A DNA stretch of 64,000 nt, taken from Actinomyces bovis (GTDB lineage Bacteria; Actinomycetota; Actinomycetes; Actinomycetales; Actinomycetaceae). The notes beneath the pieces are model-generated. The model saw only the letters and a program-made list of their open reading frames with translations. It made no database searches and was not told the DNA's origin. A program made the position numbers and the translations under genes. The stretch is taken from contig NZ_UAPQ01000006.1 in NCBI RefSeq assembly GCF_900444995.1, forward strand, positions 372,001-436,000, written 5' to 3'. This document shows positions 55,462-64,000 of this stretch, piece by piece; position 1 is the stretch's first letter; the number at the start of each line of letters is the position of its first letter.

Positions 55462-56652
55462 ATGTCACTTCACTTCGTTTCCGCCCGTCGCACCGTCGTT
55501 GCGCTGGCCGCACTCAGCTCGGCCAGTCTGGTTCTGGCGGGCTGCGGCACCAGCACCAGCAGCGCCGCCAGCACCATCAAAGTGGTCGCTTCCACCACCC
55601 AGGTCTGCGACTACGTCAGTCAGCTCGCCGGCGGCGGCCAGGACCTGGCCCTCACCCGCACCGGTGCCGATGGCTCCACCAAGGAGCTCGGCGCCGACCC
55701 CGCCAAGGCCAAGGCGCACCTGTCCCTCACCTGCCTGCTGGCCCCCAACGCCTCCGCCCACGAGCACGACATGACCCCCGCCCAGTCCAAGGCCCTGGCG
55801 GAGGCCGATCTCTTCCTGGTCTCCGGCGTGGACCTGGAGCACTTCCTTGACGCCGCCATCAGCTCCGCCGGCTTCAAGGGCAAGCTGGTGGTGACCTCCG
55901 GCGTGTACGGTGCTGCCGACGTCGATGACCTGGCCGCCCAGCAGGCCAAGGAGAAGGACCTGCCCTACAAGGTGGAGCGCGGCTCCGCGAAGGTGGAGGT
56001 CGCCAAGTGGCCCTTCCCGCCCGAGGAGGGCGAATCCGAGCCCGAGTTCCGGTTCGACCCGCACGTGTGGACCGCACCCAAGAACGCCATCACCCAGGTG
56101 ACCAACATCGGTCAGGCCCTGGCCGATGCTGCCCCCAGCTCAGCTGAGCTGCTGCGCCAGCACACCAAGGAGTACACGGACCGTCTTACCGAGTTGGACG
56201 CCTGGGCCCGCACCTCCCTGGAGTCCGTGCCCGCCGACAAGCGCGTCCTGTTCACCAGTCATGACGCCTTCGGCTACTTCTCCAACTCCTACGACGTGAA
56301 GTTCCAGGGCGCCGCCCTATCCGACTTCAACGCTCAGCAGGACGCCACCGCCCAGAAGATCCAGTCCACTGCTGACGAGGTCAAGGCCTCCGGGGCGGTG
56401 GCGATCTTCGCGGAGAACTCCAATAACCCCAAGGCCGTCCAGAAGGTGGCTGAGCTGGCGGGCGTCAGGGCCGTCATCGGGGACGAGGCCCTCTACGGCG
56501 ACTCCCTGGGTGACCCCGGCTCCGACGGTGAAACCTACATCGGTTCCATCCTCCACAATGTCACCAACCTGGTCACCGCCTGGAACGGGACCGTGGCCCC
56601 CGTCCCGGACAGCCTCAAGACCTGGACTCCCAAGCAGGTGGTGGCCAAGTGA
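55462..56652 (+). CDS. Metal-binding lipoprotein of a Mn/Fe/Zn ABC importer
   Basis: Cluster A-I solute-binding protein (PsaA/TroA/ZnuA), 396 residues, with lipobox LAGC. The four usual ligands are readable: His in ASAHEHDMTP, His in DPHVWTAP, Glu in FAENSNNP and Asp in GDEALYGDSLGDPGSDG. There is no long His-rich loop of the ZnuA type, which favours Mn or Fe. Start ATG 55462 fixed by the leaderless promoter. Four-gene operon with overlapping ends. Confidence 0.9.
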   Translation: MSLHFVSARRTVVALAALSSASLVLAGCGTSTSSAASTIKVVASTTQVCDYVSQLAGGGQDLALTRTGADGSTKELGADPAKAKAHLSLTCLLAPNASAHEHDMTPAQSKALAEADLFLVSGVDLEHFLDAAISSAGFKGKLVVTSGVYGAADVDDLAAQQAKEKDLPYKVERGSAKVEVAKWPFPPEEGESEPEFRFDPHVWTAPKNAITQVTNIGQALADAAPSSAELLRQHTKEYTDRLTELDAWARTSLESVPADKRVLFTSHDAFGYFSNSYDVKFQGAALSDFNAQQDATAQKIQSTADEVKASGAVAIFAENSNNPKAVQKVAELAGVRAVIGDEALYGDSLGDPGSDGETYIGSILHNVTNLVTAWNGTVAPVPDSLKTWTPKQVVAK

Positions 56653-57422
56653 GCATCCGCCCCGTCGTCGAGCTGGAGGACGCCGCTTTCGCCTACGGCA
56701 CCACCCCGGTGCTCACCGGTGTGACCGGCAACCTCCAGCCCGGCGAGGCGCTTGCCCTCGTGGGCCCCAACGGTTCGGGCAAGACCACTCTCCTGCGGGC
56801 ACTGCTGGGCATGGTGAGGGTTCACTGCGGAACCGTGCGCGTGGCCGATTGCCCCCCCGGAAAGGCGCCGCGCGGCACCCTCGGTTATGTGCCCCAGGTC
56901 ACCGACCTGGATCCCACCTTCCCGGTCACCGCTCTCGATGTCGTCCTCATGGGCACCTACCCGCGCCTGGGCCTGTGGCGCCGCCCCGGCCGTGCGGACA
57001 AGACCCGCTGCCTGGAGGCGCTGGAGGCCGTTGGTTTGCGCGACCGCGCCCGACTCCGCTTCGGCACGCTCTCCGGCGGACAGCAGCAGCGAGTCCTGGT
57101 GGCTCGCTGCATCGCCGCCCAGCCGCGCCTGATCCTGCTAGACGAGCCTTTTAATGGACTAGACCAGCCCAACCGGGATGCGCTGCTGGCCATCATTGCC
57201 AAGCTCAAGGCCGACGGCGTCGCCGTGGTTGTCTCTACCCACGATTTGGTCCTGGCGCAGGAAGTCTGTGAACAGGTGGCCTTGCTGGCGGGACGGCAGA
57301 TCGGCTTCGGGCCGCGCGAACAGGTGCTGGTGCCTGAACTCATCCAGCAGGCCTACGGCGGGCTGGGCTCAGACCAGCTCATCGGCCTGCATCCCCAACC
57401 CCAGCTTGTGGGGGTGGCTTGA
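56649..57422 (+). CDS. Metal ABC importer ATPase
   Basis: A 257-residue ATPase. Walker A VGPNGSGKTTLL, Q-loop GYVPQVTDLDPTFPVT (typical of metal importers), signature LSGGQQQRVLVA, Walker B LILLDEPFNGLD and STHD. GTG start overlaps the binding-protein stop. Confidence 0.95.
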   Translation: MSIRPVVELEDAAFAYGTTPVLTGVTGNLQPGEALALVGPNGSGKTTLLRALLGMVRVHCGTVRVADCPPGKAPRGTLGYVPQVTDLDPTFPVTALDVVLMGTYPRLGLWRRPGRADKTRCLEALEAVGLRDRARLRFGTLSGGQQQRVLVARCIAAQPRLILLDEPFNGLDQPNRDALLAIIAKLKADGVAVVVSTHDLVLAQEVCEQVALLAGRQIGFGPREQVLVPELIQQAYGGLGSDQLIGLHPQPQLVGVA

Positions 57423-58418
57423 GTGCAGGCACTCATTGAGCTGGTGGCTGAGGCTGTCGAGGCACTGCGGCTAGTGGCGGTGCATATCCCTGGCCTGAGC
57501 CCCCTGGCCCAGGCGCCGTACTTGTTCCGCCCCTTGATTATGGTGCTGTTGCTAGGTGTGGTCTGTGCCGTGGTAGGCACCTTGGTCAACTTGCGCACTG
57601 CGGAGTTCACGGCTGAGGCTCTGGTGCACGCCGTCTTCCCCGGGATCGTGGCCGGTGCCGTCTACGGGGGGATCGACTCGATCGTGCCCGCCGCCAGTGC
57701 CGTGGCCGTGGTGGCAGCGGGGGTGCTCACCTGGGTGGCGCACCGGGCTGGGCGCCGCAACGCTTCTGAGGCGGGCACGGCCGTGGTCCTCACCGGCTTC
57801 TTCTCCGTGGGCATCGTCCTGTCCTTGGCCAAAGGGGACTTGTCCGGACAATTGGAGGCTCTCATGTTCGGGCGCCTGCTGGAGGTCACAGACCTGCGTC
57901 TCACTCAGGCGCTGGTGATCTGCCTGCTAGCGCTGCTGGCGGTAGGACTCACCTGGAAGGAGCAGGTGGCTTATGCCTTCGACGCGACCGGGGCCCGGGC
58001 GGGCGGTACGCGACTGCTGGCCTTGGACCTGGTGTTGAACCTGGCCGTGGCAGCAGTTGTGGTTTCTGCGGCGACGGCGGTGGGCACGCTGCTGGTGATC
58101 GGATTCCTAGTAGTGCCTGGGGCTGCCGGGCGGGTGCTGGGCCGGCGGGTGCGTTCCATGGTGCTGGTGGCCCTAGCCGTGGGCGCTGGGGGCGGCTACC
58201 TGGGCCTGCTGCTTATGACACTCCCGCTGCAGCGCCCGGTCTCCCCACAGGCCAGCGTGGCTCTGACAATGACGGTGATCCTCCTGCTGGCTGCCCTTTG
58301 GGCCCAACTGTCTCCGGTGATTGGGCGGAAGCTGCGGCAAGGACACGGAGCACAGTCGGCGGTTGACGGCGTCGAAGGGCGTATGGCTGCCAGCGGCGTT
58401 GCGGAGCCGAGGTTATGA
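57423..58418 (+). CDS. Metal ABC importer permease 1
   Basis: ABC-3 family permease, 331 residues with about eight to nine membrane segments. It contains AEALVHAVFPGIV and SEAGTAVVLTGFFSVGIVL, equivalents of the family's ESLSHA and SGFF regions, and VGTLLVIGFLVVPGAAG. GTG start directly abuts the ATPase stop. A second permease overlaps its end. Confidence 0.93.
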   Translation: MQALIELVAEAVEALRLVAVHIPGLSPLAQAPYLFRPLIMVLLLGVVCAVVGTLVNLRTAEFTAEALVHAVFPGIVAGAVYGGIDSIVPAASAVAVVAAGVLTWVAHRAGRRNASEAGTAVVLTGFFSVGIVLSLAKGDLSGQLEALMFGRLLEVTDLRLTQALVICLLALLAVGLTWKEQVAYAFDATGARAGGTRLLALDLVLNLAVAAVVVSAATAVGTLLVIGFLVVPGAAGRVLGRRVRSMVLVALAVGAGGGYLGLLLMTLPLQRPVSPQASVALTMTVILLLAALWAQLSPVIGRKLRQGHGAQSAVDGVEGRMAASGVAEPRL

Positions 58419-59302
58419 GTACTGGACTGAGTCATAGCTTCGCCATGAGCTCTAGCGTGAGTTGGTCACTGCTAGGGCTGCCCACCCTGGAGGTAGCGCT
58501 TATGGGAGCGCTAGCTGGTCTGGTGGGGGCACTAGCCCTAGTGCACCGGCGCGTGTTCCTGACCGAATCCCTAACCCATGCGACCTTCCCAGGGGCGGTG
58601 GCGGGGGTGGTGATTGCCGCCGCCATGAGTCAGGCGCTGATGGGGGAGCGGGCCGGCTATGAGCTGCTAACCCTGGCACTGCTAGCGGGGGCCGTGGCCA
58701 TGTGCCTGCCTATGATCGGACTGACCCGGTGGCTAGCGACTATTCCGGGGCTATCCGCGCAGTCCGCCGCGGGAATCGTGCTGACTTCCGGTTTTGCGCT
58801 CGGCTACCTGCTGGTCAAATGGTTCGCCCCCTTGCCGCTGAAGGTTGACAGCTTCCTGGCAGGTTCGGTGCTTAACGTCTCGCGCCTGGACGTATGGGTG
58901 ACTGGCGCAGTTCTGGCTATTGCCGTGCTGGTCTGTGTCGTGGGTGGGCGGCTCTTGACCTTCTATGGATTCGACCCGGTGGGCTATCAAGCCTCCGGGA
59001 TGCGCGCGGCGCCCTGCGAAGCAGCCGTGCTGGGGCTGATCTGTTTGACCATTGCGGCGCTGGTCCCCGCCGTCGGCACGATTCTGCCGATCGCACTGGT
59101 GGCCGCCCCCGCAGCGGCACTGGCACGTTGGTGCACCAGCATGCGCACCCTACTGGTGGGAGCAGCCACCTTGGGGACGGTAACCTGCTTGGTGGGGTTA
59201 GCCGCAGGGGTGATGCTGGAGCTATCCGTGGGCGGAGTTATCGCCCTGGCCTGCGCTTTGGTGTACGCGGGCTCTGAGGCAGTGGCAGCCTGGCGCGACT
59301 GA
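58415..59302 (+). CDS. Metal ABC importer permease 2
   Basis: Second ABC-3 permease, 295 residues. TESLTHATFPGAVAG, AGIVLTSGFALGYLL and VGTILPIALVAAPAA are the family motifs. ATG overlaps permease 1 (ATGA). Two different permeases in one operon are typical of Mn/Fe systems (TroABCD, YfeABCD, MntABCD) more than of Zn systems. Confidence 0.92.
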   Translation: MSTGLSHSFAMSSSVSWSLLGLPTLEVALMGALAGLVGALALVHRRVFLTESLTHATFPGAVAGVVIAAAMSQALMGERAGYELLTLALLAGAVAMCLPMIGLTRWLATIPGLSAQSAAGIVLTSGFALGYLLVKWFAPLPLKVDSFLAGSVLNVSRLDVWVTGAVLAIAVLVCVVGGRLLTFYGFDPVGYQASGMRAAPCEAAVLGLICLTIAALVPAVGTILPIALVAAPAAALARWCTSMRTLLVGAATLGTVTCLVGLAAGVMLELSVGGVIALACALVYAGSEAVAAWRD

Positions 59303-59330
59303 ATCCGAGCTTAGGAGCCAACGCCAGGGG

Positions 59331-61061
59331 TCAGGAAGAGACCCCAAGAAGCCCACGCAGATCCTCCCGAATGGCCTCCAGCCGGGAAGCAGCCTCCTGA
59401 CGCACTTCCGCCACGGGCCGTTCACCCACCGGCAGCACCACTTCGCAGTAGCACTTGAGCATAGCTTCGGTGCCAGAGGGACGTATCACCACGCGGTCCT
59501 CGGTAGCTGTGGTCCACATGAGCCCGTCAGTCGGGGGCAGATTGCCACCAATGCCGTCACTGAGGCCATCGAGCAGGTCCAGGGACTGCACCACCGGCGA
59601 ATCGCCCAGGCGGGCAGGCGCCCCACCGGCACGCAGCCGTTCCATGGTCTGGGTGAGGCTGATCGGGTCCTCCATGCGCAGGCCCAACTGCGAGGTGGCG
59701 TGCAGCCCGTGGTCCCGAGCCAGCCGGTCCAGCAGATCCAGCAGGCTTCGCCCCTGCTGCTTGAGACAAGAGGCAAGCAGCGCTACACGTATGGCTGCGG
59801 AGATGCCGTCCTTGTCATGAACGGCATCAGGGTCCACGCAGTAGCCGTTGGCCTCCTCATAACCAAAGACCAGGTCCGGCACGCGGCTGATCCACTTGAA
59901 GCCTGTCAGAGTGCGCCGATGCCCTAAGCCATGGGCGTGCGCGATGCGTTGCAGCAAGCGGGAGGAGACAACGGAGGTGGCCAGCACGCCCTGCCCCGTA
60001 AAGGCCGCCAGCTCAGCTGCCAACTCACCGAGCAGAGCGCCCAGGTCGTCACCAGTGAGCTGCCGCCAGCCGCTCGCAAGGCTTGCGTCCGGCACCGCCA
60101 CCGCGCAGCGGTCGGCGTCAGGGTCAGTAGCAATGACTAGGTCTGCCTGAACTTCACGCGCCATAGCGATAGCCAGGTCCAGGGCGCCTGGCTCCTCCGG
60201 GTTGGGGAAAGTTAGCGTGGGGAAGTCGGGATCCGGCAGCGCTTGCTCCGGCACCAGGTGTACGTCAGCAAAACCCACCCGCCCCAGGGCATCGCGGCAG
60301 ATTTGCCCACCTACACCATGCATGGGGGTCAGCACGATTCGCAGCGGTGCACTGGCCTGCGCCCGGGCGCATTGCACCACGCGAGCGATGTATTCCTCCA
60401 CCAGCTCCGGGCCGAGCAGCGTCCAGCCGGACTCGCGCATCCGCAACTCACTCAGGGGGCCGACGGCGTCGATTCGCCGGGTGATCTCCTCATCATAGGG
60501 TGGCACGATCAGGGCGCCCTGGCCCGCCCCGGTGATGGCGCGGCCCCCCAGATACACCTTGTAACCGTTGTCTTGGGCGGGATTATGGGAGGCCGTCACC
60601 ATCACACCCGCGTCCGCCTTCAGCCGGCGCATCGCAAAGGCCAGCACGGGGGTGGGGCAGTGCTCATTGAACAAGATCGCGCGGCCGCCTGCGCCCTGCA
60701 CCACCGAGGCGGTGTCTAAGGCGAACTGGTGTGAGCCGTGGCGGGCGTCGTAGCCAATCACCACTATGAAGCCTTCTCCCACCATCTCGCGCAGATAAGC
60801 GCAGAGCCCGGCGGCGGCCCGGATGACCACGGCGCGGTTCATGCGGTTGGGGCCAGCCCCTAGGCGAGCCCGCAGTCCGGCCGTGCCGAAGCTCAAGTTG
60901 CAGCGGAAAGCATCGGTCAGAGTGGCGGTGGCCTCCATATCACCGGACTCGTGCCGCTCCAGCAGTCCACGTAGCTCGGCGCGGGTGGCCTCGTCTGGAT
61001 CTTGATCGATCCAGGCGCGCACGGCACCGGTGTCAAGGACAGCCGGGATAGTGGAGGTCAT
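59331..61061 (-). CDS. Phosphoglucomutase/phosphomannomutase
   Basis: Alpha-D-phosphohexomutase of 576 residues, length as in bacterial PgcA/PMM2-like enzymes. It has LSFGTAGLRARLGAG (N-terminal), the phosphoserine loop VTASHNPAQDNGYKVY, the metal loop ATDPDADRCAVA, the sugar loop GYEEANGYCVDP and the phosphate loop VIRPSGTEAMLKCY. The start at 61061 (MTSTIPAV) has no Shine-Dalgarno. Could supply Man-1-P to ManC. Convergent with the metal importer. Confidence 0.93.
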   Translation of the reverse strand: MTSTIPAVLDTGAVRAWIDQDPDEATRAELRGLLERHESGDMEATATLTDAFRCNLSFGTAGLRARLGAGPNRMNRAVVIRAAAGLCAYLREMVGEGFIVVIGYDARHGSHQFALDTASVVQGAGGRAILFNEHCPTPVLAFAMRRLKADAGVMVTASHNPAQDNGYKVYLGGRAITGAGQGALIVPPYDEEITRRIDAVGPLSELRMRESGWTLLGPELVEEYIARVVQCARAQASAPLRIVLTPMHGVGGQICRDALGRVGFADVHLVPEQALPDPDFPTLTFPNPEEPGALDLAIAMAREVQADLVIATDPDADRCAVAVPDASLASGWRQLTGDDLGALLGELAAELAAFTGQGVLATSVVSSRLLQRIAHAHGLGHRRTLTGFKWISRVPDLVFGYEEANGYCVDPDAVHDKDGISAAIRVALLASCLKQQGRSLLDLLDRLARDHGLHATSQLGLRMEDPISLTQTMERLRAGGAPARLGDSPVVQSLDLLDGLSDGIGGNLPPTDGLMWTTATEDRVVIRPSGTEAMLKCYCEVVLPVGERPVAEVRQEAASRLEAIREDLRGLLGVSS

Positions 61062-61220
61062 ATTAGAGACGGTACCGTGCTGAATACCGGAGAAACCGGC
61101 AGCATGACGCCCCTCACGGGTGGTAACGGCCACAAGCGCGGGCTTTGCGTTCCAGGTGCGGCCTCAGATTGTTTGATTCATAGGGCTGTGCCTATAGGTC
61201 TTTGGCCCTACCCTGGCCAT

Positions 61221-62768
61221 ATGAGTGACGCCGTCGTTCCCAGCCAGCTTCAATCCGACGCCGCCCCAGCCACTGGGCCCACCACCCCTCATCCGGCACC
61301 AGCTGCCTCAGCTAACAGCGCCCCCGGTCCCGCCGCGCTGCCTTCGGAGGCCTCGCCTGTGCGCCAAGGCATGCGCGTGCTCATCCTCGGCGGCGGCCCT
61401 GGCGGTTACGAGGCGGCCCTGGTGGCCGCCCAACTCGGCGCCCAGGTCCGCCTCATTGAGGAACATGGCATGGGCGGGAGCGCCGTCTTGACCGACGCCG
61501 TGCCTTCCAAAACCCTCATCGCCACCGCCGAATGGCTGCGCAGCGTGGAGCAGGCCGGAGAACTCGGCATCACCCTGGCGGGCGCCGCCGATGGCATCAG
61601 TGTGGACCTGGCGCAGGTAAATGCCCGCGTGCGCGCCTTAGCCGCTGAGCAGTCCCGCGACCTCAGCTACCGCATGGCCCAAAAAGGCATTGAGGTGCTG
61701 CCCGGACGCGGCCGCCTAGGTGCCCTAGACGAAGCTGGCGTGCGCACGGTCCACCTCACCGCCCCAGACGGCACCACCACTGAACTCCAAGGTGAGCTGG
61801 TGCTGCTGGCCACCGGCGCCCGCCCGAGAGAACTGCCCGAGGCCAAACCGGATGGCCGCCGCATCCTCAGCTGGACCCAGCTCTACAACCTTGACACCCT
61901 GCCGGAGCACCTGATCGTCGTCGGCTCCGGTGTAACTGGTGCGGAGTTTGCCGGCGCCTACCTGGCCCTGGGCTGCCACGTCACCCTGATCTCTAGCCGC
62001 GAGCGCGTCCTGCCTGCCCTGGACGCAGACGCCGCTGAACTGGTGGAAGCGAGCTTTCTCAGCCGCGGAATGGAGATCCTCTCCGGAACCCGCGCCGAGG
62101 CTGCCCAGGTGGTGGGAACTGGCAGCGACGAGCGTGTGGAAGTGCGTCTAGCCGACGGGCAGGTGGTGCACGGCTCCCACTGTCTGATGGCTGTGGGCGC
62201 CATCCCCGCCACCACAGACCTGGGTTTAGAAGCAGCCGGGGTGGCCCTGAGTCCCTCCGGGCATATCCGCGTGGACCGCGTCTCGCGCACCACCGCCTAT
62301 CGCGTTTACGCGGCCGGTGACTGCACTGGCGTATTCCCCCTGGCTTCGGTGGCCGCCATGCAGGGGCGCATTGCTATGCGCCATGCCCTGGGCGACGCCG
62401 TCGCCCCCTTGGAGGTGGACACGGTCTCTCAGGCGGTGTTCACACTCCCAGAGATTGCCTCGGTTGGCATCAGTGAGGCTCAGTTGGCGGAGTTCGACGC
62501 CGTGGCCACCGCCGTGCCGCTGGGGCGCAATGCGCGTGCCAAGATGCTGGGGCTCAAAGAGGGTTTCATGAAGCTGTTCTCGCAGCGCCGCACCGGCGAG
62601 GTGCTGGGCGGTGTGGTGGTGGGCAGCCGCGCCAGTGAGCAGATCCTGGCGGTCACTCTGGCAGTGACGCACCGGCTCACGGTGGAGCAGATGATGAATG
62701 CCTTCTCTGTATACCCCTCCTTGTCAGGCACGCTCACAGAGGCGGCCCGCCAGCTGCACGTGCGTTAA
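61221..62768 (+). CDS. lpdA: LpdA-like NAD(P)H:quinone dehydrogenase without redox cysteines
   Basis: Flavoprotein disulfide reductase fold, 515 residues, with a 50-residue disordered Ala/Pro N-terminus. FAD motif VLILGGGPGGYEAALVAAQLG, NAD motif VVGSGVTGAEFAGAYL, and YAAGDCTGVFPLASVA are in place. The redox CxxxxC of lipoamide dehydrogenases is absent: the segment reads GMGGSAVLTDAVPSK. This agrees with Mycobacterium LpdA (Rv3303c), an NAD(P)H:quinone oxidoreductase. TACCCT lies 6 nt before the ATG. Confidence 0.88.
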   Translation: MSDAVVPSQLQSDAAPATGPTTPHPAPAASANSAPGPAALPSEASPVRQGMRVLILGGGPGGYEAALVAAQLGAQVRLIEEHGMGGSAVLTDAVPSKTLIATAEWLRSVEQAGELGITLAGAADGISVDLAQVNARVRALAAEQSRDLSYRMAQKGIEVLPGRGRLGALDEAGVRTVHLTAPDGTTTELQGELVLLATGARPRELPEAKPDGRRILSWTQLYNLDTLPEHLIVVGSGVTGAEFAGAYLALGCHVTLISSRERVLPALDADAAELVEASFLSRGMEILSGTRAEAAQVVGTGSDERVEVRLADGQVVHGSHCLMAVGAIPATTDLGLEAAGVALSPSGHIRVDRVSRTTAYRVYAAGDCTGVFPLASVAAMQGRIAMRHALGDAVAPLEVDTVSQAVFTLPEIASVGISEAQLAEFDAVATAVPLGRNARAKMLGLKEGFMKLFSQRRTGEVLGGVVVGSRASEQILAVTLAVTHRLTVEQMMNAFSVYPSLSGTLTEAARQLHVR

Positions 62769-62822
62769 GCGCGCCGCCGCGTATATCCCGCAGGGTCTAA
62801 GGGCTTAGGACATGATGACCTC

Positions 62823-63638
62823 ATGTCCACACGAGAGACCTACCGCAAGGGACCGGTGCTGCTGCGCGGCACCCAGATCCCCTCATCCACCACCGATGCC
62901 CGCCTCCTGGCCCGCCCCGGCCAGTCCGCTTGGCTTCACGCCGACCCCTGGCGGGTACTGCGCATTCAGGCGGAGTTCGTGGAAGGCTTTGGGGCGCTGG
63001 CGGAGATTGGTCCGGCTATCTCCGTCTTTGGTTCTGCTCGCACTAAGCCTGAAGCCCCGGAGTACGCCGTCGCTGAGCAAATTGGGGCCGGTCTGGCCCG
63101 GGCTGGCTACGGCGTCATCACTGGGGGTGGCCCCGGCATGATGGAGGCCGCCAACAAGGGGGCGCAGCAAGTCGGCGGGCTGAGCGTAGGCCTGGGCATT
63201 GAGCTGCCACATGAGCAAGGCATGAACGAGTACGTGGATCTGGGTGTGCACTTCCGTTACTTCTTTGCTCGCAAGACCATGTTCCTGAAGTACTCCGATG
63301 GCTTCGTGGTGATGCCAGGTGGCTTTGGCACCCTGGATGAGCTCTTTGAGGCCGTCACTTTGGTGCAGACGCAGAAGGTCTCTCACTTTCCTATTGTCTT
63401 GGTGGGACGCGAGTTCTGGGGTGGCCTGGTGGCTTGGATCGCGAGTGTGCTCCTGGAGCGCGGGGTGATTTCCGCAGGGGATCAGGAGTTGTTACACGTG
63501 GTGGATACCGCTGCGGAGGCGGTGCAGGTGGTGGTCAGCCGAGCCCAGTCCATGCGTGCCGCTGAGGCGGCTGCTTCGGGCCAGTCGGCTCCCAGCCCTA
63601 ACTTGGACTTTTCCGAGGCCGACGGCGTAGGCATGTGA
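62823..63638 (+). CDS. LOG-family protein (TIGR00730)
   Basis: A 271-residue protein of the LOG/lysine-decarboxylase-like family; members hydrolyse nucleoside 5'-monophosphates, some producing cytokinins. GGGPGMMEAANKGA and PGGFGTLDELFEA, which hold the catalytic Arg/Glu region and phosphate loop, are present. A -10-like CATGAT lies 6 nt before the ATG. Natural substrate here unknown. Confidence 0.9.
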   Translation: MSTRETYRKGPVLLRGTQIPSSTTDARLLARPGQSAWLHADPWRVLRIQAEFVEGFGALAEIGPAISVFGSARTKPEAPEYAVAEQIGAGLARAGYGVITGGGPGMMEAANKGAQQVGGLSVGLGIELPHEQGMNEYVDLGVHFRYFFARKTMFLKYSDGFVVMPGGFGTLDELFEAVTLVQTQKVSHFPIVLVGREFWGGLVAWIASVLLERGVISAGDQELLHVVDTAAEAVQVVVSRAQSMRAAEAAASGQSAPSPNLDFSEADGVGM

Positions 63639-63837
63639 CACGGTGCTCCGTAAAGAGCACACTTCGCCCACGGCGTGATTGTGCAGCCTTTGGCAGAGAT
63701 TGTCGCAAAAGGGAGCAGCCGGGGTAGCGGCTTGATTTCAGCCCATTCTCAGCGCATGCCCAGCCCACCGGTGTGGCCTGGAGTATTCCTGGGCGGGCTG
63801 GTGTGCTGGGCAGGGCAGGTCTTGCGTCACCACAACC

Positions 63838-63866
63838 CTGACTTTTTACCTGCGGTGCCTTAGAAT
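63838..63866 (+). promoter_or_regulatory. Promoter of the DUF3117 gene
   Basis: CTGACT (63838-63843), 17 bp, TAGAAT (63861-63866), the best sigma-A-like match in the window. The region 63639-63837 before it holds only a small hairpin (GTGCTC/GAGCAC, 63643-63660) and no gene. Confidence 0.7.
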
Positions 63867-63919
63867 AAGCACGATTACGCGGATACGTGACCGCGTGCAA
63901 GCTTAGGAAAGGGGAACTC

Positions 63920-64000
63920 ATGGCTGCCATGAAGCCCAGGACCGGTGACGGGCCGCTGGAAGTCGTCAAGGAAGGTCGCGCCATCATCATGCGCGTTCCG
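63920..64000 (+). CDS. DUF3117 protein, N-terminal 27 residues (cut by window edge)
   Basis: The visible part, MAAMKPRTGDGPLEVVKEGR then AIIMRVP, matches the highly conserved start of the roughly 55-residue DUF3117 family found across actinobacteria; function unknown. AGGAAAGGGGA provides a ribosome-binding site. Confidence 0.93.
   Translation, partial: MAAMKPRTGDGPLEVVKEGRAIIMRVP

Overview
The window comes from a high-GC actinobacterium, most likely of the family Actinomycetaceae (Actinomyces or Schaalia type). The pointers are NucS mismatch repair, DUF3117, DUF3017, DUF6350 and DUF6350-linked sucCD, a DivIVA/FilP-like coiled coil, an LAxTG cell-wall sorting signal, a two-domain phosphofructokinase, and many promoters whose TANNNT -10 box lies 6 nt before the start codon (leaderless mRNAs). 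No rRNA, tRNA, CRISPR array, phage or intact insertion sequence is visible. The assignment rests on gene content; no database search was run.

Layout. 1-4104: proline catabolism and uptake (putA truncated by the window edge, putP). 4352-4950: a MazEF-type toxin-antitoxin pair with a palindromic operator. 5083-11492: PcrA helicase, a nitroreductase and a tandem PFK. 11808-15178: sucC, sucD and a DUF6350 membrane protein. 15185-19107: an inserted-looking cassette made of a secreted four-cysteine peptide, a large FtsX-like permease and an ABC ATPase, sitting between DUF6350 and purH. 19131-24048: ZTP riboswitch, purH, DUF3017, a dicarboxylate/amino-acid symporter and malate dehydrogenase. 24189-27569: a CUT1 sugar ABC importer. 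27648-37271: small conserved actinobacterial proteins, the coiled-coil protein, a membrane protein/lipoprotein/thioredoxin-TPR operon, nucS, a winged-helix protein and nagA. 37373-41309 (minus strand): purU, a DtxR/MntR-type regulator, nrdI, a class Ie (metal-free) NrdF and a flavin reductase. 41449-43845: five zinc-independent (cysteine-free) ribosomal protein paralogues divergent from a CobW-like pseudo-GTPase, with a probable Zur operator between them. 43886-46280: a second ZTP riboswitch, glyA and folD. 46418-53170: xthA, galK with a DeoR regulator, a YihY-type membrane protein, manC and a C39-like cysteine peptidase. 53237-59302: an FG-GAP surface protein divergent from a Mn/Fe/Zn ABC importer, separated by a good DtxR-type operator. 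59331-64000: a phosphohexomutase, a cysteine-less LpdA flavoprotein, a LOG-family protein and the start of a DUF3117 gene.

Two themes join the genes. One is metal economy: a NrdF that has lost three metal-binding glutamates, a Mn-type DtxR regulator, zinc-free ribosomal proteins and a metal importer with a DtxR box. The other is one-carbon and purine metabolism: purH, glyA-folD and purU, with ZTP riboswitches in front of the first two. The strongest candidate for an undescribed system is the peptide/permease/ATPase cassette at 15185-19107. The most securely supported unusual enzyme is the class Ie NrdF at 37983-39020, which has no nrdE beside it.
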